Shown piece by piece: positions 19,381-27,603 of a stretch of DNA of 64,000 bases (positions are counted from its first letter, which is position 1; the number at the start of each line of letters is the position of its first letter). Source of the stretch: Bog-532 sp963742865. GTDB lineage: Bacteria; Actinomycetota; Actinomycetes; Streptosporangiales; Streptosporangiaceae. The position numbers and the translations under genes are program-made. The stretch is from contig CAVUNW010000043.1 in assembly GCA_963742865.1 (NCBI GenBank), positions 76,454-140,453 on the forward strand. The letters are read 5' to 3'. The notes beneath the pieces were generated by a model. That model saw only the letters and a program-made list of their open reading frames with translations, had not been told where the DNA came from and made no database searches.

Positions 19381-20011
19381 TTAATACAGGTGATCCGCGT
19401 ACTCGGGCCCGTAGTGGCGCTGCAGTTCCTCGAGGGTTTCCGGCGTGTCCTGGACGCTCTTCACGATGACGGCGTGCGGCGGCAGAACGTCCGGGTGCCA
19501 CGTCTCCGGCTGCCACAGCGCCGACCGGAGGAACGCCTTGGCGCAGTGGAAGAAGATCGTGTCGATCTCGATGACCAGGGCGCAGCCGCGGGCGGTGCCC
19601 CTTGACGGTCATCTCGCCGAAGAACGGCGCGTCGCGCAGCAGCCGGGCCCTCCCGTTGATGCGCAGGGTTTCGCTGCGCCCGGGGACCATGAAGATCGTC
19701 CCGACGTGCGGGTTGGCCAGCACGTTGCGGAAGCCGTCGGCCCGGCGGTTGCCGGGCCGGTCCGGGAAGGCGATCGTGGTGTCGTCGACGACGTACGTGA
19801 ACCCGGGCGGGTCGCCCTTGGGTGAGACGTCGCAGTTCCCGTCGGCGTCTGCGGTGGCGATGAGGCAGAACGGCGAGGCGGCCAGCCATTCCCGGTCCCG
19901 CCGGTGCAGGCGGGCGCGTTCCTTGGTCACCGCACGGCCCGACGGATAGCCGAGCAAGTCACGCAGTTCGGCCTCGGACGAGACCGGGACGTATTCGGGC
20001 GCGGTCGTCAT
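19381..20011 (-). CDS. FMN-dependent PPOX-type flavoprotein (MSMEG_1061-like), one frameshift near 19605
   Basis: Pyridoxamine-phosphate-oxidase-like split-barrel protein of about 210 residues. The first part (DREWLAASPFCLIATADADG, NCDVSPKGDPPGFTYVVDD, NVLANPHVGTIFMVPG) matches the family. One base slip near FFGEMTVKG then moves the frame. The remaining segment ALVIEIDTIFFHCAKAFLRS, WQPETWHPD and YGPEYADHLY restores the family C-terminus and a TAA stop at 19381. The ATG at 20011 follows GAGGAGGATGCCCG. The second part being so well conserved argues for a sequence error. Confidence 0.75.
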
Positions 20012-20177
20012 CGGGCATCCTCCTCACGCGGGACTGGATCCGACCCGGGGCGGCGCCGGACACCCGAGCGGGACTCACGAGCGGCCCGCCCCTGGAGCGT
20101 ATCCGCGGCGCTGGCGGTAATCCCGAAATGTAAACCACACACGACAGGAAGGTAACAACCGGGGGAACCTCCGGTTA

Positions 20178-21617
20178 CTAGAGCCGTGCCGTGCCCATCG
20201 CCGGCGCGCCCGTGGCCCGCAGGGCCCGGGGCGTCACTGAATGAGGGCCAGCCCGGCGATCGACGGCGAGGGTGACCACCATCGCCGCGACTCCGGCCCA
20301 CGCGGCGGCGCTGTAGCCGGCGTCGGCCGGGAACGCCTGGCCCGGCGCGGTGTAGGCGGACAGGATGAACCCGGACAGCGCGCTGCCGACCGAGAAGCCC
20401 ACGCTGCGGACGACCTGGTTGAAACTCATCGCGCTGGATGTCTCGCCCGGCGGGGTCACGGCCAGGATCACGCCGGGCATGGCTGCGGAGAACGTCCCGA
20501 CGCCAAGTCCCAGCGCCCCCATCACCACGAACGACTCCCAGGCCCGGGAGCGGGCCAGCGCGAACATCACCAATGCCGCCAGCACGACGGCCGCGCCCGC
20601 GGCCAGGATCGCGGCCAGCGGCACGCGGGGCCGGAGCGCGGGCGCGAGCCGGCCTCCCGCGAACCCCAGCGCGGAGAACGGCACCAGGACCAGCCCGGCC
20701 ACAAAGACCGAGAAGCCGAACCCGTAACCGGTCCCGGCGGGAGTCTGCACGTACCGGGTCACCAGCGTCAGCAGCAGGTACATGCCGATGCCGCCCGCGA
20801 ACATGGCCAGGTTGGCCCCGGCCACGGCCGGGTGCCGCAGCAGGCGCAGATCGGTGAGCGGCGCGGCGGCCCGGTTCTCCCACCAGGCCCACCCGGCCAG
20901 CAGGGCGGCCGCCACGGCCAGCAGCAGCGCCGCGGCGAGCGGGGCGGAGGTCCACAGCCCGCTCTCGCTGACCGGGATGAGCAGGGCCAGCAGGCCGGCG
21001 CCGAGCAGGACCGCGCCGGGGACGTCCAGGTCGCCGGGGCGCCCGGGCGGTGACGGCGGGATCGCCCGCCACGCGGCCAGCAGCGCCAGGACGGTGATGA
21101 ACAGGCCCAGCCCGTAGGCGGCGCGCAGCCCCCAGACGTCGGTAAGCAGGCCCGCGAGCGGGTAGCCCAGCCCGATGCCGACCGTGGAGGCCACCGACAG
21201 CATCGCGATCACGGACCCGGATTTCGCGCCCGGCACGTGATCGCGGGCCACGCCCATCATCAGTGCGGTCAGGCCCAGCGCGGTGCCCTGCGCGGCGCGG
21301 CCGGCCAGCAGCCACGCGAACGGCAGCGGCAGGACGGTGGCCACGCTGCCGGCCACGATGATCACGAGGGCCCACCGGATGACCGCGCGGCGCCGGCGGC
21401 CGGAACCGAGCCGGCCGAGCACGGGCGTGGCGATGGCCCCCGCGAGCAGCGTGATGGTCAGCGTCCACTGCGCGCTGCTGAGCGGTACCCGGTAGGCGGC
21501 CGAGACGCTGGTGATTAGGGGCGCGCCGAGACTGCCGACCACCGCGACGACCAGCGCGATGAACATCAGCGATGCGATGAGAAACCGCTGCGTGGCCCGG
21601 GCTTCCGGCACCGTCAT
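20178..21617 (-). CDS. MFS transporter (DHA2-like)
   Basis: Membrane protein of 479 residues, about 14 transmembrane segments. The N-terminal half begins RFLIASLMFIALVVAVVGSL and includes ATPVLGRLGSGRRRRAVIRW, the motif-A-like loop. The second half includes RYVQTPAGTGYGFGFSVFVA and ILAVTPPGETSSAMSFNQVV. Substrate unknown. The ATG at 21617 is only 26 bp from the divergent dehydrogenase start, so the two genes share a very short promoter region. The flavoprotein lies 166 bp downstream on the same strand. Confidence 0.85.
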   Translation of the reverse strand: MTVPEARATQRFLIASLMFIALVVAVVGSLGAPLITSVSAAYRVPLSSAQWTLTITLLAGAIATPVLGRLGSGRRRRAVIRWALVIIVAGSVATVLPLPFAWLLAGRAAQGTALGLTALMMGVARDHVPGAKSGSVIAMLSVASTVGIGLGYPLAGLLTDVWGLRAAYGLGLFITVLALLAAWRAIPPSPPGRPGDLDVPGAVLLGAGLLALLIPVSESGLWTSAPLAAALLLAVAAALLAGWAWWENRAAAPLTDLRLLRHPAVAGANLAMFAGGIGMYLLLTLVTRYVQTPAGTGYGFGFSVFVAGLVLVPFSALGFAGGRLAPALRPRVPLAAILAAGAAVVLAALVMFALARSRAWESFVVMGALGLGVGTFSAAMPGVILAVTPPGETSSAMSFNQVVRSVGFSVGSALSGFILSAYTAPGQAFPADAGYSAAAWAGVAAMVVTLAVDRRAGPHSVTPRALRATGAPAMGTARL

Positions 21618-21643
21618 CGCAGCCACTGCACCAAGATAGGCGT

Positions 21644-22600
21644 GTGACTGATCGATCAGCAGCAGCAAAGGGCGTGATTCTGGTCCCATGGCCGGCCATC
21701 CGCGAGACGCTCGACACCGGTGATCTTGAGGCGGCCGGCCTGCGGATCGGGATATTCAGCGGCGACGAGCCGGGCCCGGCGGACCTGTCCGATGTGGTGT
21801 TCTTCACCGTGCCCTACGACCGGCCGCACGGGACCGAGCCGCTGGGCCGGATGCCCGGCGTGCGCGTGGTCCAGGCGCTCACCGCGGGCTACGAGCACCT
21901 CACCGGCCGGATTCCGGACGGGGCGACGCTGTGCAACGCGCGCGGCCTGCATGATGCCAGCACGGCCGAGCTGGCGCTCGGGCTGATCCTGGCTGCGCAG
22001 CGCGAACTGCCGCGGTGGGTGCGGGCGCAGGACGCACGCCGCTGGGAGCACGCGCACACCCGTTCCATCGCGGGCAGCCGCGTGCTGATCGTCGGGTACG
22101 GCTCGATCGGCGCGGCGCTGGACGCCCGGCTGCGCGCCTGCGAGGCCAACGTGGTCCGGGTGGCGCGCACGCCCCGGCCCGGTGCCGACGTGTACGCCGT
22201 CGCTGACCTGGACCAGCTGCTGCCGTCGGCCGACGCCGTGGTCCTGGTGACCCCGCTCACGGAGGAGACCCGCGGGCTGCTGGACGCGCGGCGGCTGGCC
22301 CTGCTGCCCGACGGCGCGCTGGTCGTCAACGTCGGCCGCGGCCCGGTCCTGGACACCGAGGCGATGGTCGCCGAAGCGTCCGCGGGACGGCTGCGCGCGG
22401 CGCTGGACGTGACCGACCCGGAGCCGCTGCCGGCGGACCATCCGCTGTGGGCCTGCCCGGGCGTGATCATCACCCCGCACGTCGCCGGCGGCGCCGACGC
22501 TTTCTACCCGCTCGCGGCGCGTTTCGTGGCCGGCCAGATCCAGCGGTTTGCGGCCGGCGAGCCGCTGCAGAACGTGGTCGTGCCCGGCGACGCGCCCTGA
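21644..22600 (+). CDS. D-isomer-specific 2-hydroxyacid dehydrogenase
   Basis: NAD(P)-dependent oxidoreductase of 318 residues that interconverts 2-keto and D-2-hydroxy acids. The nucleotide motif is VLIVGYGSIGAALDARL. The catalytic triad is visible: Arg in VNVGRGPVLD, Glu in VTDPEPLPADHPLW and His in ITPHVAGG. The substrate-binding loop RVVQALTAGYEHL is family-like. Starts with GTG at 21644, close to the divergent MFS start. Confidence 0.9.
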   Translation: MTDRSAAAKGVILVPWPAIRETLDTGDLEAAGLRIGIFSGDEPGPADLSDVVFFTVPYDRPHGTEPLGRMPGVRVVQALTAGYEHLTGRIPDGATLCNARGLHDASTAELALGLILAAQRELPRWVRAQDARRWEHAHTRSIAGSRVLIVGYGSIGAALDARLRACEANVVRVARTPRPGADVYAVADLDQLLPSADAVVLVTPLTEETRGLLDARRLALLPDGALVVNVGRGPVLDTEAMVAEASAGRLRAALDVTDPEPLPADHPLWACPGVIITPHVAGGADAFYPLAARFVAGQIQRFAAGEPLQNVVVPGDAP

Positions 22601-22613
22601 CAAGCGGGGACGT

Positions 22614-23324
22614 TCACCCGGCGGCCCAGTCCCGGGCGCGGTGCAGATCCTGCTCGGTGTCGCAGTCCAGCCACGGCGGCGGCTCCCCCGGGCCGGCCGG
22701 AATGGCCACGCTGACCGGCCGCAGCGGGGCCAGCAGCCCGCGCAGCGAGGATCCCTGGTACGCGGCGGCGGCGCGGCGCAGAGCGTCCGCCCGCCAGCAG
22801 CCGGCGAGCCATTGGGCCCGTCCCCCGTCGTCGATGAGCACGGCCCCGTCGTGGCCGGCTGCGGCGGCCAGGAGGGCCCGCAGGTGCGGCGCGCGCAGGA
22901 ACGGAAGGTCCGCCGCGAGGACCGCCACCCACGGTTCTGCCTCCATGCCCTGCGCCCCCCGGGTATCAGGTTTGGCGTCGTCCAGCTCGGCGAGGCCGCG
23001 GCGCAGCGCCGGCACCGGCCCGCACCCGGGCGGTTCCTCGGTCACGAAACGAAGTGCGCTCCGGCCGCGGGCGCCCGCGATGTCAAGGCGAGCGGGCCCG
23101 ACGACCACGATGCGCTGGGCCCCGGCCTCGGTGCCCGCGGCGACCACCGCGCCGAGCAGGGTCTGGCCGCCGACCACCAGGCCCGGCTTGTCGGCGCCAC
23201 CGAGCCGGGTGGCCCGGCCGCCGGCGAGAATGATCATTCCGAACGGACGTGCGGGGACCCTGGTTCCCTGCCGCTCCGCTCCTCCGGGCCCCTCAGGCCC
23301 ATCGGACCGGCCCGACAGGCTCAC
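22614..23324 (-). CDS. mobA: Molybdenum cofactor guanylyltransferase-like NTP transferase
   Basis: Protein of 236 residues. The nucleotide-binding start FGMIILAGGRATRLGGADKP is the MobA signature, with the metal-site Asp in WVAVLAADLPFLR. MobA attaches GMP to molybdopterin to make the guanine dinucleotide cofactor. Sequence alone does not exclude a related nucleotidyltransferase role. The GTG start overlaps the moaA stop (GTGA), so the pair is translationally coupled. Its end is 13 bp from the convergent dehydrogenase stop. Confidence 0.82.
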   Translation of the reverse strand: MSLSGRSDGPEGPGGAERQGTRVPARPFGMIILAGGRATRLGGADKPGLVVGGQTLLGAVVAAGTEAGAQRIVVVGPARLDIAGARGRSALRFVTEEPPGCGPVPALRRGLAELDDAKPDTRGAQGMEAEPWVAVLAADLPFLRAPHLRALLAAAAGHDGAVLIDDGGRAQWLAGCWRADALRRAAAAYQGSSLRGLLAPLRPVSVAIPAGPGEPPPWLDCDTEQDLHRARDWAAG

Positions 23325-24310
23325 CCGCCGATAGCCGACATGGGCCGGTCGGGCTGGAGGAACGTGGGGTCGTTGATCCCGTGACCGGGCAGCTTAGCGG
23401 CCACAGCGCGGCGCCACAGCGCGGCCAGTTCCTCGTCACTCGCCCCGGCGCGCAGCGGCGCCCGCAGGTCGCTTTCCTCCCGCGCGAACAGGCAGTTGCG
23501 GATCTGGCCGTCGGCGGTGAGCCGGACCCGGTCGCAGGCCCCGCAGAACGGCCGGGTCACCGAGCCGATGATGCCGACACGGGCGGGACCGCCGTCGACC
23601 AGGAATGCCTCCGCGGGGGCGGATCCGCGCTCCCCCGGGTCGTCGGGCTTGAGCACGAACTCTTCGCTGAGCGCGGTCAGGATCTCCTCGGCGGTGATCA
23701 TGTTGGCCCGCCGCCAGCCGTGCTGCGCGTCCAGCGGCATCTGCTCGATGAACCGCAGCTGATACCCGTGAGCCAGGCAGAACCGCAGCAGATCACGCGC
23801 TTCGCCGTCGTTGATGCCGCGCATGAGGACGCTGTTGACCTTGACCGGGACGAGCCCCGCGGCCGCGGCCGCGGCCATGCCGTCCAGCACCTCGGGCAGC
23901 CGGTCCCGCCGGGCCAGCTGCTGGAAGGCCTCGGGGCGGAGCGTGTCGAGGGAGACGTTGACCCGGTCCAGGCCCGCCTCGCGGAGCGGCTGGGCTATCC
24001 GGGCCAGGCCGATCCCGTTGGTCGTGACGGACATTTCCGGGCGCGGCCGCAGCCCGGCCGTGCGGGCCACGATGCCGGTGAGGCCCCGGCGCAGTAGCGG
24101 TTCCCCGCCGGTGAAGCGGACTTCGCGGATCCCCAGCTGTTCCACGCCGATCCGGATCAGCCGGGCGACCTCGTCGTCGGTGAGCAGTTCGGGCTTGGGC
24201 AGCCAGTCGAGACCCTCGGCGGGCATGCAGTACGCGCACCTCAGGTTGCAGCGGTCGGTCAGCGACACGCGCAAGTCGGTCGCGATCCGTCCGTACGAGT
24301 CTGCCAGCAT
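23321..24310 (-). CDS. moaA: GTP 3',8-cyclase MoaA (radical SAM)
   Basis: First step of molybdopterin synthesis: converts GTP to the cyclic precursor together with MoaC. The radical-SAM cluster motif is CNLRCAYC, with FTGGEPLLRRG and NVSLDTLRPEAFQQL behind it. The second cluster is PFCGACDRVRLTADGQIRNC. The essential C-terminal double Gly is present (PMSAIGG). The ATG at 24310 is chosen over a TTG one codon earlier. It forms an operon with mobA through a 4-nt overlap. Confidence 0.95.
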   Translation of the reverse strand: MLADSYGRIATDLRVSLTDRCNLRCAYCMPAEGLDWLPKPELLTDDEVARLIRIGVEQLGIREVRFTGGEPLLRRGLTGIVARTAGLRPRPEMSVTTNGIGLARIAQPLREAGLDRVNVSLDTLRPEAFQQLARRDRLPEVLDGMAAAAAAGLVPVKVNSVLMRGINDGEARDLLRFCLAHGYQLRFIEQMPLDAQHGWRRANMITAEEILTALSEEFVLKPDDPGERGSAPAEAFLVDGGPARVGIIGSVTRPFCGACDRVRLTADGQIRNCLFAREESDLRAPLRAGASDEELAALWRRAVAAKLPGHGINDPTFLQPDRPMSAIGG

Positions 24311-24413
24311 CAATTGAGCGTACGTCCCCCTTCCGCAGCACTGACACCGCTACCCACAACCGAACGCAGAAAACGGGCCCTAGCGGGGCGCTATGCCAGA
24401 GATGCAAATCCTC

Positions 24414-26678
24414 CTACCTGGCAAAGCTGAGGATTTGTACGGTGGAGGTGGATGCGGTGTGTCCGGGTTGGGCTGCTCCGTCGATGGCGTAGAGGATGTT
24501 GCCGATGGCTGTGACGGCCGCTCCGTGCCGGGGTGCGGCGAGGTTCGGCAGGCTGGACCAGGACGAGGTGGCAGGGTTGTATGCCCGGACGGTGCTGAGC
24601 GCGCTGGCCGGGGTTTCGCCGCCGACAGTGATCAGCTGGCCGCCGATGAACGCCGCGCCGAGGTCGCTGTCAGGACTCGGCATGGGCGGCAACTGGGTCC
24701 ACTGCCCGCTCGCCGGGTCGAAGCGCTGCACCGCCGCGGTGCTGGCGGTGACAGTTACCTTGCGCCCGCCGACGGCGTACAGGTAGGTCCCGTCCGACGC
24801 GGCCGTCACGTGATCGCCCGGAATCGGGATATCGGCGGCCTCGTGCCAGCTGGTGCCGTCATAAACCTCTGTGGGCGTGACCGGCTTCTCGGATGCGCCG
24901 GTCCGCCCGCCGACAACGATGATCTTGTTTCCCACTACCGCTGCCGCGCCCGCCCCGCGCGCAATATTAAGTGCAGGGCCGTCGGTCCAGCCGTTCTGGG
25001 CCGGGTTCAGGAACAGCACCCGGGCGGAGGCGGCTCCCAGCACATTGCCGCCCTGCGGCACGAAACCGCCGATCACTACCAGCGTGTTCCGGTACGCCAC
25101 CATCATCGCGTGATGCAAGGGAACCGGCAGCGGCGGCCCGGGGCTCCAGGTGTCAATCGCCGGGTCGTAAAACTCCGTCTTCGCCGTCGCATCCTGCTCG
25201 TCAATCAGGCCACCGGCCACCCAGATCCGGCCAGCCAGCACCGCGGCAGGCACCTGCTGAACCGCGAACGGCGAATCATGCCCCAGCCGCCAACCCCCCG
25301 CAACCTGAGCAGGAGGCTGAGACGTGCTGAGGATTTGTACGGTGGAGGTGGATGCGGTGTGTCCGGGTTGGGCTGCTCCGTCGATGGCGTAGAGGATGTT
25401 GCCGATGGCTGTGACGGCCGCTCCGTGCCGGGGTGCGGCGAGGTTCGGCAGGCTGGACCAGGACGAGGTGGCAGGGTTGTATGCCCGGACGGTGCTGAGC
25501 GCGCTGGCCGGGGTTTCGCCGCCGACAGTGATCAGCTGGCCGCCGATGAACGCCGCGCCGAGGTCGCTGTCAGGACTCGGCATGGGCGGCAACTGGGTCC
25601 ACTGCCCGCTCGCCGGGTCGAAGCGCTGCACCGCCGCGGTGCTGGCGGTGACAGTTACCTTGCGCCCGCCGACGGCGTACAGGTAGGTCCCGTCCGACGC
25701 GGCCGTCACGTGATCGCCCGGAATCGGGATATCGGCGGCCTCGTGCCAGCTGGTGCCGTCATAAACCTCTGTGGGCGTGACCGGCTTCTCGGATGCGCCG
25801 GTCCGCCCGCCGACAACGATGATCTTGTTTCCCACTACCGCTGCCGCGCCCGCCCCGCGCGCAATATTAAGTGCAGGGCCGTCGGTCCAGCCGTTCTGGG
25901 CCGGGTTCAGGAACAGCACCCGGGCGGAGGCGGCTCCCAGCACATTGCCGCCCTGCGGCACGAAACCGCCGATCACTACCAGCGTGTTCCGGTACGCCAC
26001 CATCATCGCGTGATGCAAGGGAACCGGCAGCGGCGGCCCGGGGCTCCAGGTGTCAATCGCCGGGTCGTAAAACTCCGTCTTCGCCGTCGCATCCTGCTCG
26101 TCAATCAGGCCACCGGCCACCCAGATCCGGCCAGCCAGCACCGCGGCAGGCACCTGCTGAACCGCGAACGGCGAATCATGCCCCAGCCGCCAACCCCCCG
26201 CAACCTGAGCAGGAGGAGGGCCCTGCGATGGTCCGCCCTGTGCCTTGGGGCAGTCTGCAAGAGGTGGCATACCGTATCGCTGCGCCGTAACGTTGGCGGT
26301 CTGCATCGTCCGGTCTGCTTGTTTTAGCGCCGCCTGGTAAGCATCACCGTTTCCGCTGGTCAGCGCCGTCTGAGCGGACCGGTATTGCTTCGCAGCGTCA
26401 TCGAATGCAGTCACCAGGACGTCGAATTGCTGGCGCTGAATACTTGGTGGTTGATGCGAGCGCGCCTCACTGGCAAAGCTCTCCAATTGGAGAGCTACCC
26501 TACCTGGATTAGATTCCCCATCAAATGTCTGCAGCTGGCGGTCGACTTGCGCACAATATCCGACGAGCTGGCGCACGAAAGTGCGTTTGTACGCTGCATC
26601 CTGGCCCGTTGATGAGTGGGATACACATCCTGATAGGAGAACCAGCACTACCACGCAGAAAACCCATCGCCACCGCAT
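24414..26678 (-). CDS. Kelch-repeat lipoprotein with a perfectly duplicated beta-propeller
   Basis: Protein of 754 residues, predicted to be lipid-anchored outside the membrane: signal VFCVVVLVLLSGC with Cys18 as lipidation site. Residues about 20-150 form a helical stalk-like domain (LVGYCAQVDRQLQTFDGE, TALTSGNGDAYQAALKQADR). Two copies of one ~297-residue unit follow (about 155-451 and 455-751). Each has six Kelch-type blades (AGRIWVAGGLIDEQ, NTLVVIGGFVPQ, NKIIVVGGRTG, GTYLYAVGGRK, GGQLITVGGET, GNILYAIDGAA). Each unit is therefore itself a complete six-bladed propeller. The ATG follows GGGGGAG. It is divergent from the Trypco1/CHAT genes across a 505-bp gap and may be their surface partner; that is inference. 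Confidence 0.85.
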   Translation of the reverse strand: MRWRWVFCVVVLVLLSGCVSHSSTGQDAAYKRTFVRQLVGYCAQVDRQLQTFDGESNPGRVALQLESFASEARSHQPPSIQRQQFDVLVTAFDDAAKQYRSAQTALTSGNGDAYQAALKQADRTMQTANVTAQRYGMPPLADCPKAQGGPSQGPPPAQVAGGWRLGHDSPFAVQQVPAAVLAGRIWVAGGLIDEQDATAKTEFYDPAIDTWSPGPPLPVPLHHAMMVAYRNTLVVIGGFVPQGGNVLGAASARVLFLNPAQNGWTDGPALNIARGAGAAAVVGNKIIVVGGRTGASEKPVTPTEVYDGTSWHEAADIPIPGDHVTAASDGTYLYAVGGRKVTVTASTAAVQRFDPASGQWTQLPPMPSPDSDLGAAFIGGQLITVGGETPASALSTVRAYNPATSSWSSLPNLAAPRHGAAVTAIGNILYAIDGAAQPGHTASTSTVQILSTSQPPAQVAGGWRLGHDSPFAVQQVPAAVLAGRIWVAGGLIDEQDATAKTEFYDPAIDTWSPGPPLPVPLHHAMMVAYRNTLVVIGGFVPQGGNVLGAASARVLFLNPAQNGWTDGPALNIARGAGAAAVVGNKIIVVGGRTGASEKPVTPTEVYDGTSWHEAADIPIPGDHVTAASDGTYLYAVGGRKVTVTASTAAVQRFDPASGQWTQLPPMPSPDSDLGAAFIGGQLITVGGETPASALSTVRAYNPATSSWSSLPNLAAPRHGAAVTAIGNILYAIDGAAQPGHTASTSTVQILSFAR
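24426..26216. repeat. Perfect 891-bp tandem duplication inside the Kelch gene
   Basis: Bases 24426-25316 and 25326-26216 are identical on direct reading at an offset of exactly 900, separated by a 9-bp linker. The offset is a multiple of three, so the reading frame is kept. Confidence 0.95.
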
Positions 26679-27183
26679 CGCTCCCCCTTCCGAACCGAAG
26701 TTCGGTGCGCCCCGTTTCTGGCGCAGCCTGCAGTTGGCTAACTGTGCATATTAGGAGCCGGCAACAAGCAAGTCAACTATCGGATCAAGCCCTTCTGTGA
26801 CTTTGTGGTCGGCAAACTGAGTAGTTTGGCAGATGGTGCTCTTGATCCTTGAGACTGGTCACGTGAATAAGGTCTTTAGTGAGGAGAATCGCGACCCTAA
26901 GCAGACATCATCAATCACACCTGATCGCTGATGAATGGCAAAGAAGTACAGCCACGCAGTGAACTTAGGTATCGCAGAGAACATAGGTTTACAAGCGTCT
27001 CGTGGGCGTAAAGCGCAATCCGCCGAAGGCGGCCTCCAGCCTGAAGTGTAGCCAGACATCCATCGCACATTTCTGCCGGACAGCAGCATCCCGGTTGTGG
27101 TCCGGAGATGATAGAGTCGGGTCGGGGGAGGGCAATGGCATGGAAACGGGGCTCAGCCGCGCCAACGTCTGGTGGCGGTGGCA
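26679..27183. promoter_or_regulatory. Divergent intergenic region of the Kelch and Trypco1/CHAT genes
   Basis: 505 bp with no convincing gene. It is clearly richer in A/T than the surrounding chromosome (for example 26740-26900) and must hold the promoters of both divergent units. I could not pick a reliable -35/-10 pair. Confidence 0.4.
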
Positions 27184-27549
27184 ATGGCACAGCTTATCGA
27201 GTTTGCGGTAGGCGGCGGTCAGTCGATATTTGTAGAAGCTGAGGACTCCGCTGCGGGCCCGGTCACGCGGGGCATCGGTGCACAGGCAATTTCTACTCGT
27301 GCCTCCGAGACCTTCGAAGAAGCGATAAGCCGCGTACGGCCCGCGGCTGAGGCGATCGTTGCTCAGCTCCGCAGCCTTGCGACCGCTCCGGATGAGGTTG
27401 GAATCGAGTTCGGCCTGGCGCTCAGCGGGGAGGTTGGGGCGTTTATCGCCGCGGCGAGCGCGACGGCCAACTTCAAGGTGACGCTGACCTGGTGCCGCCC
27501 TCAGTACCGGAAGCCAGATGATGGAATTGACTCAGGCTTACGACGCTAA
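27184..27549 (+). CDS. Trypsin-co-occurring domain 1 protein (Trypco1, CU044_2847 family)
   Basis: Protein of 121 residues. A short N-terminal strand region (LIEFAVGGGQSIFVEAED) leads into the family core TFEEAISRVRPAAEAIVAQL, PDEVGIEFGLALSGEVGAFI and ANFKVTLTW. Trypco1 domains are known from actinobacterial gene clusters that also carry trypsin-like or caspase-like (CHAT) proteases and are predicted to act in biological-conflict systems. Here it lies 54 bp upstream of a CHAT gene on the same strand. The ATG at 27184 is preferred; an in-frame GTG lies at 27172. Confidence 0.8.
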   Translation: MAQLIEFAVGGGQSIFVEAEDSAAGPVTRGIGAQAISTRASETFEEAISRVRPAAEAIVAQLRSLATAPDEVGIEFGLALSGEVGAFIAAASATANFKVTLTWCRPQYRKPDDGIDSGLRR

Positions 27550-27603
27550 TTTTCACTGCCATCTCTGGCGAAGCCGATTGAAGCCACAGAAGGCTGTCCG
27601 CTA

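Noticed and set aside
24393..26327. Long plus-strand open frame opposite the Kelch gene
   Set aside because: It is the GC-rich shadow of the Kelch gene and inherits its duplication; it has no ribosome-binding site or recognisable domain.
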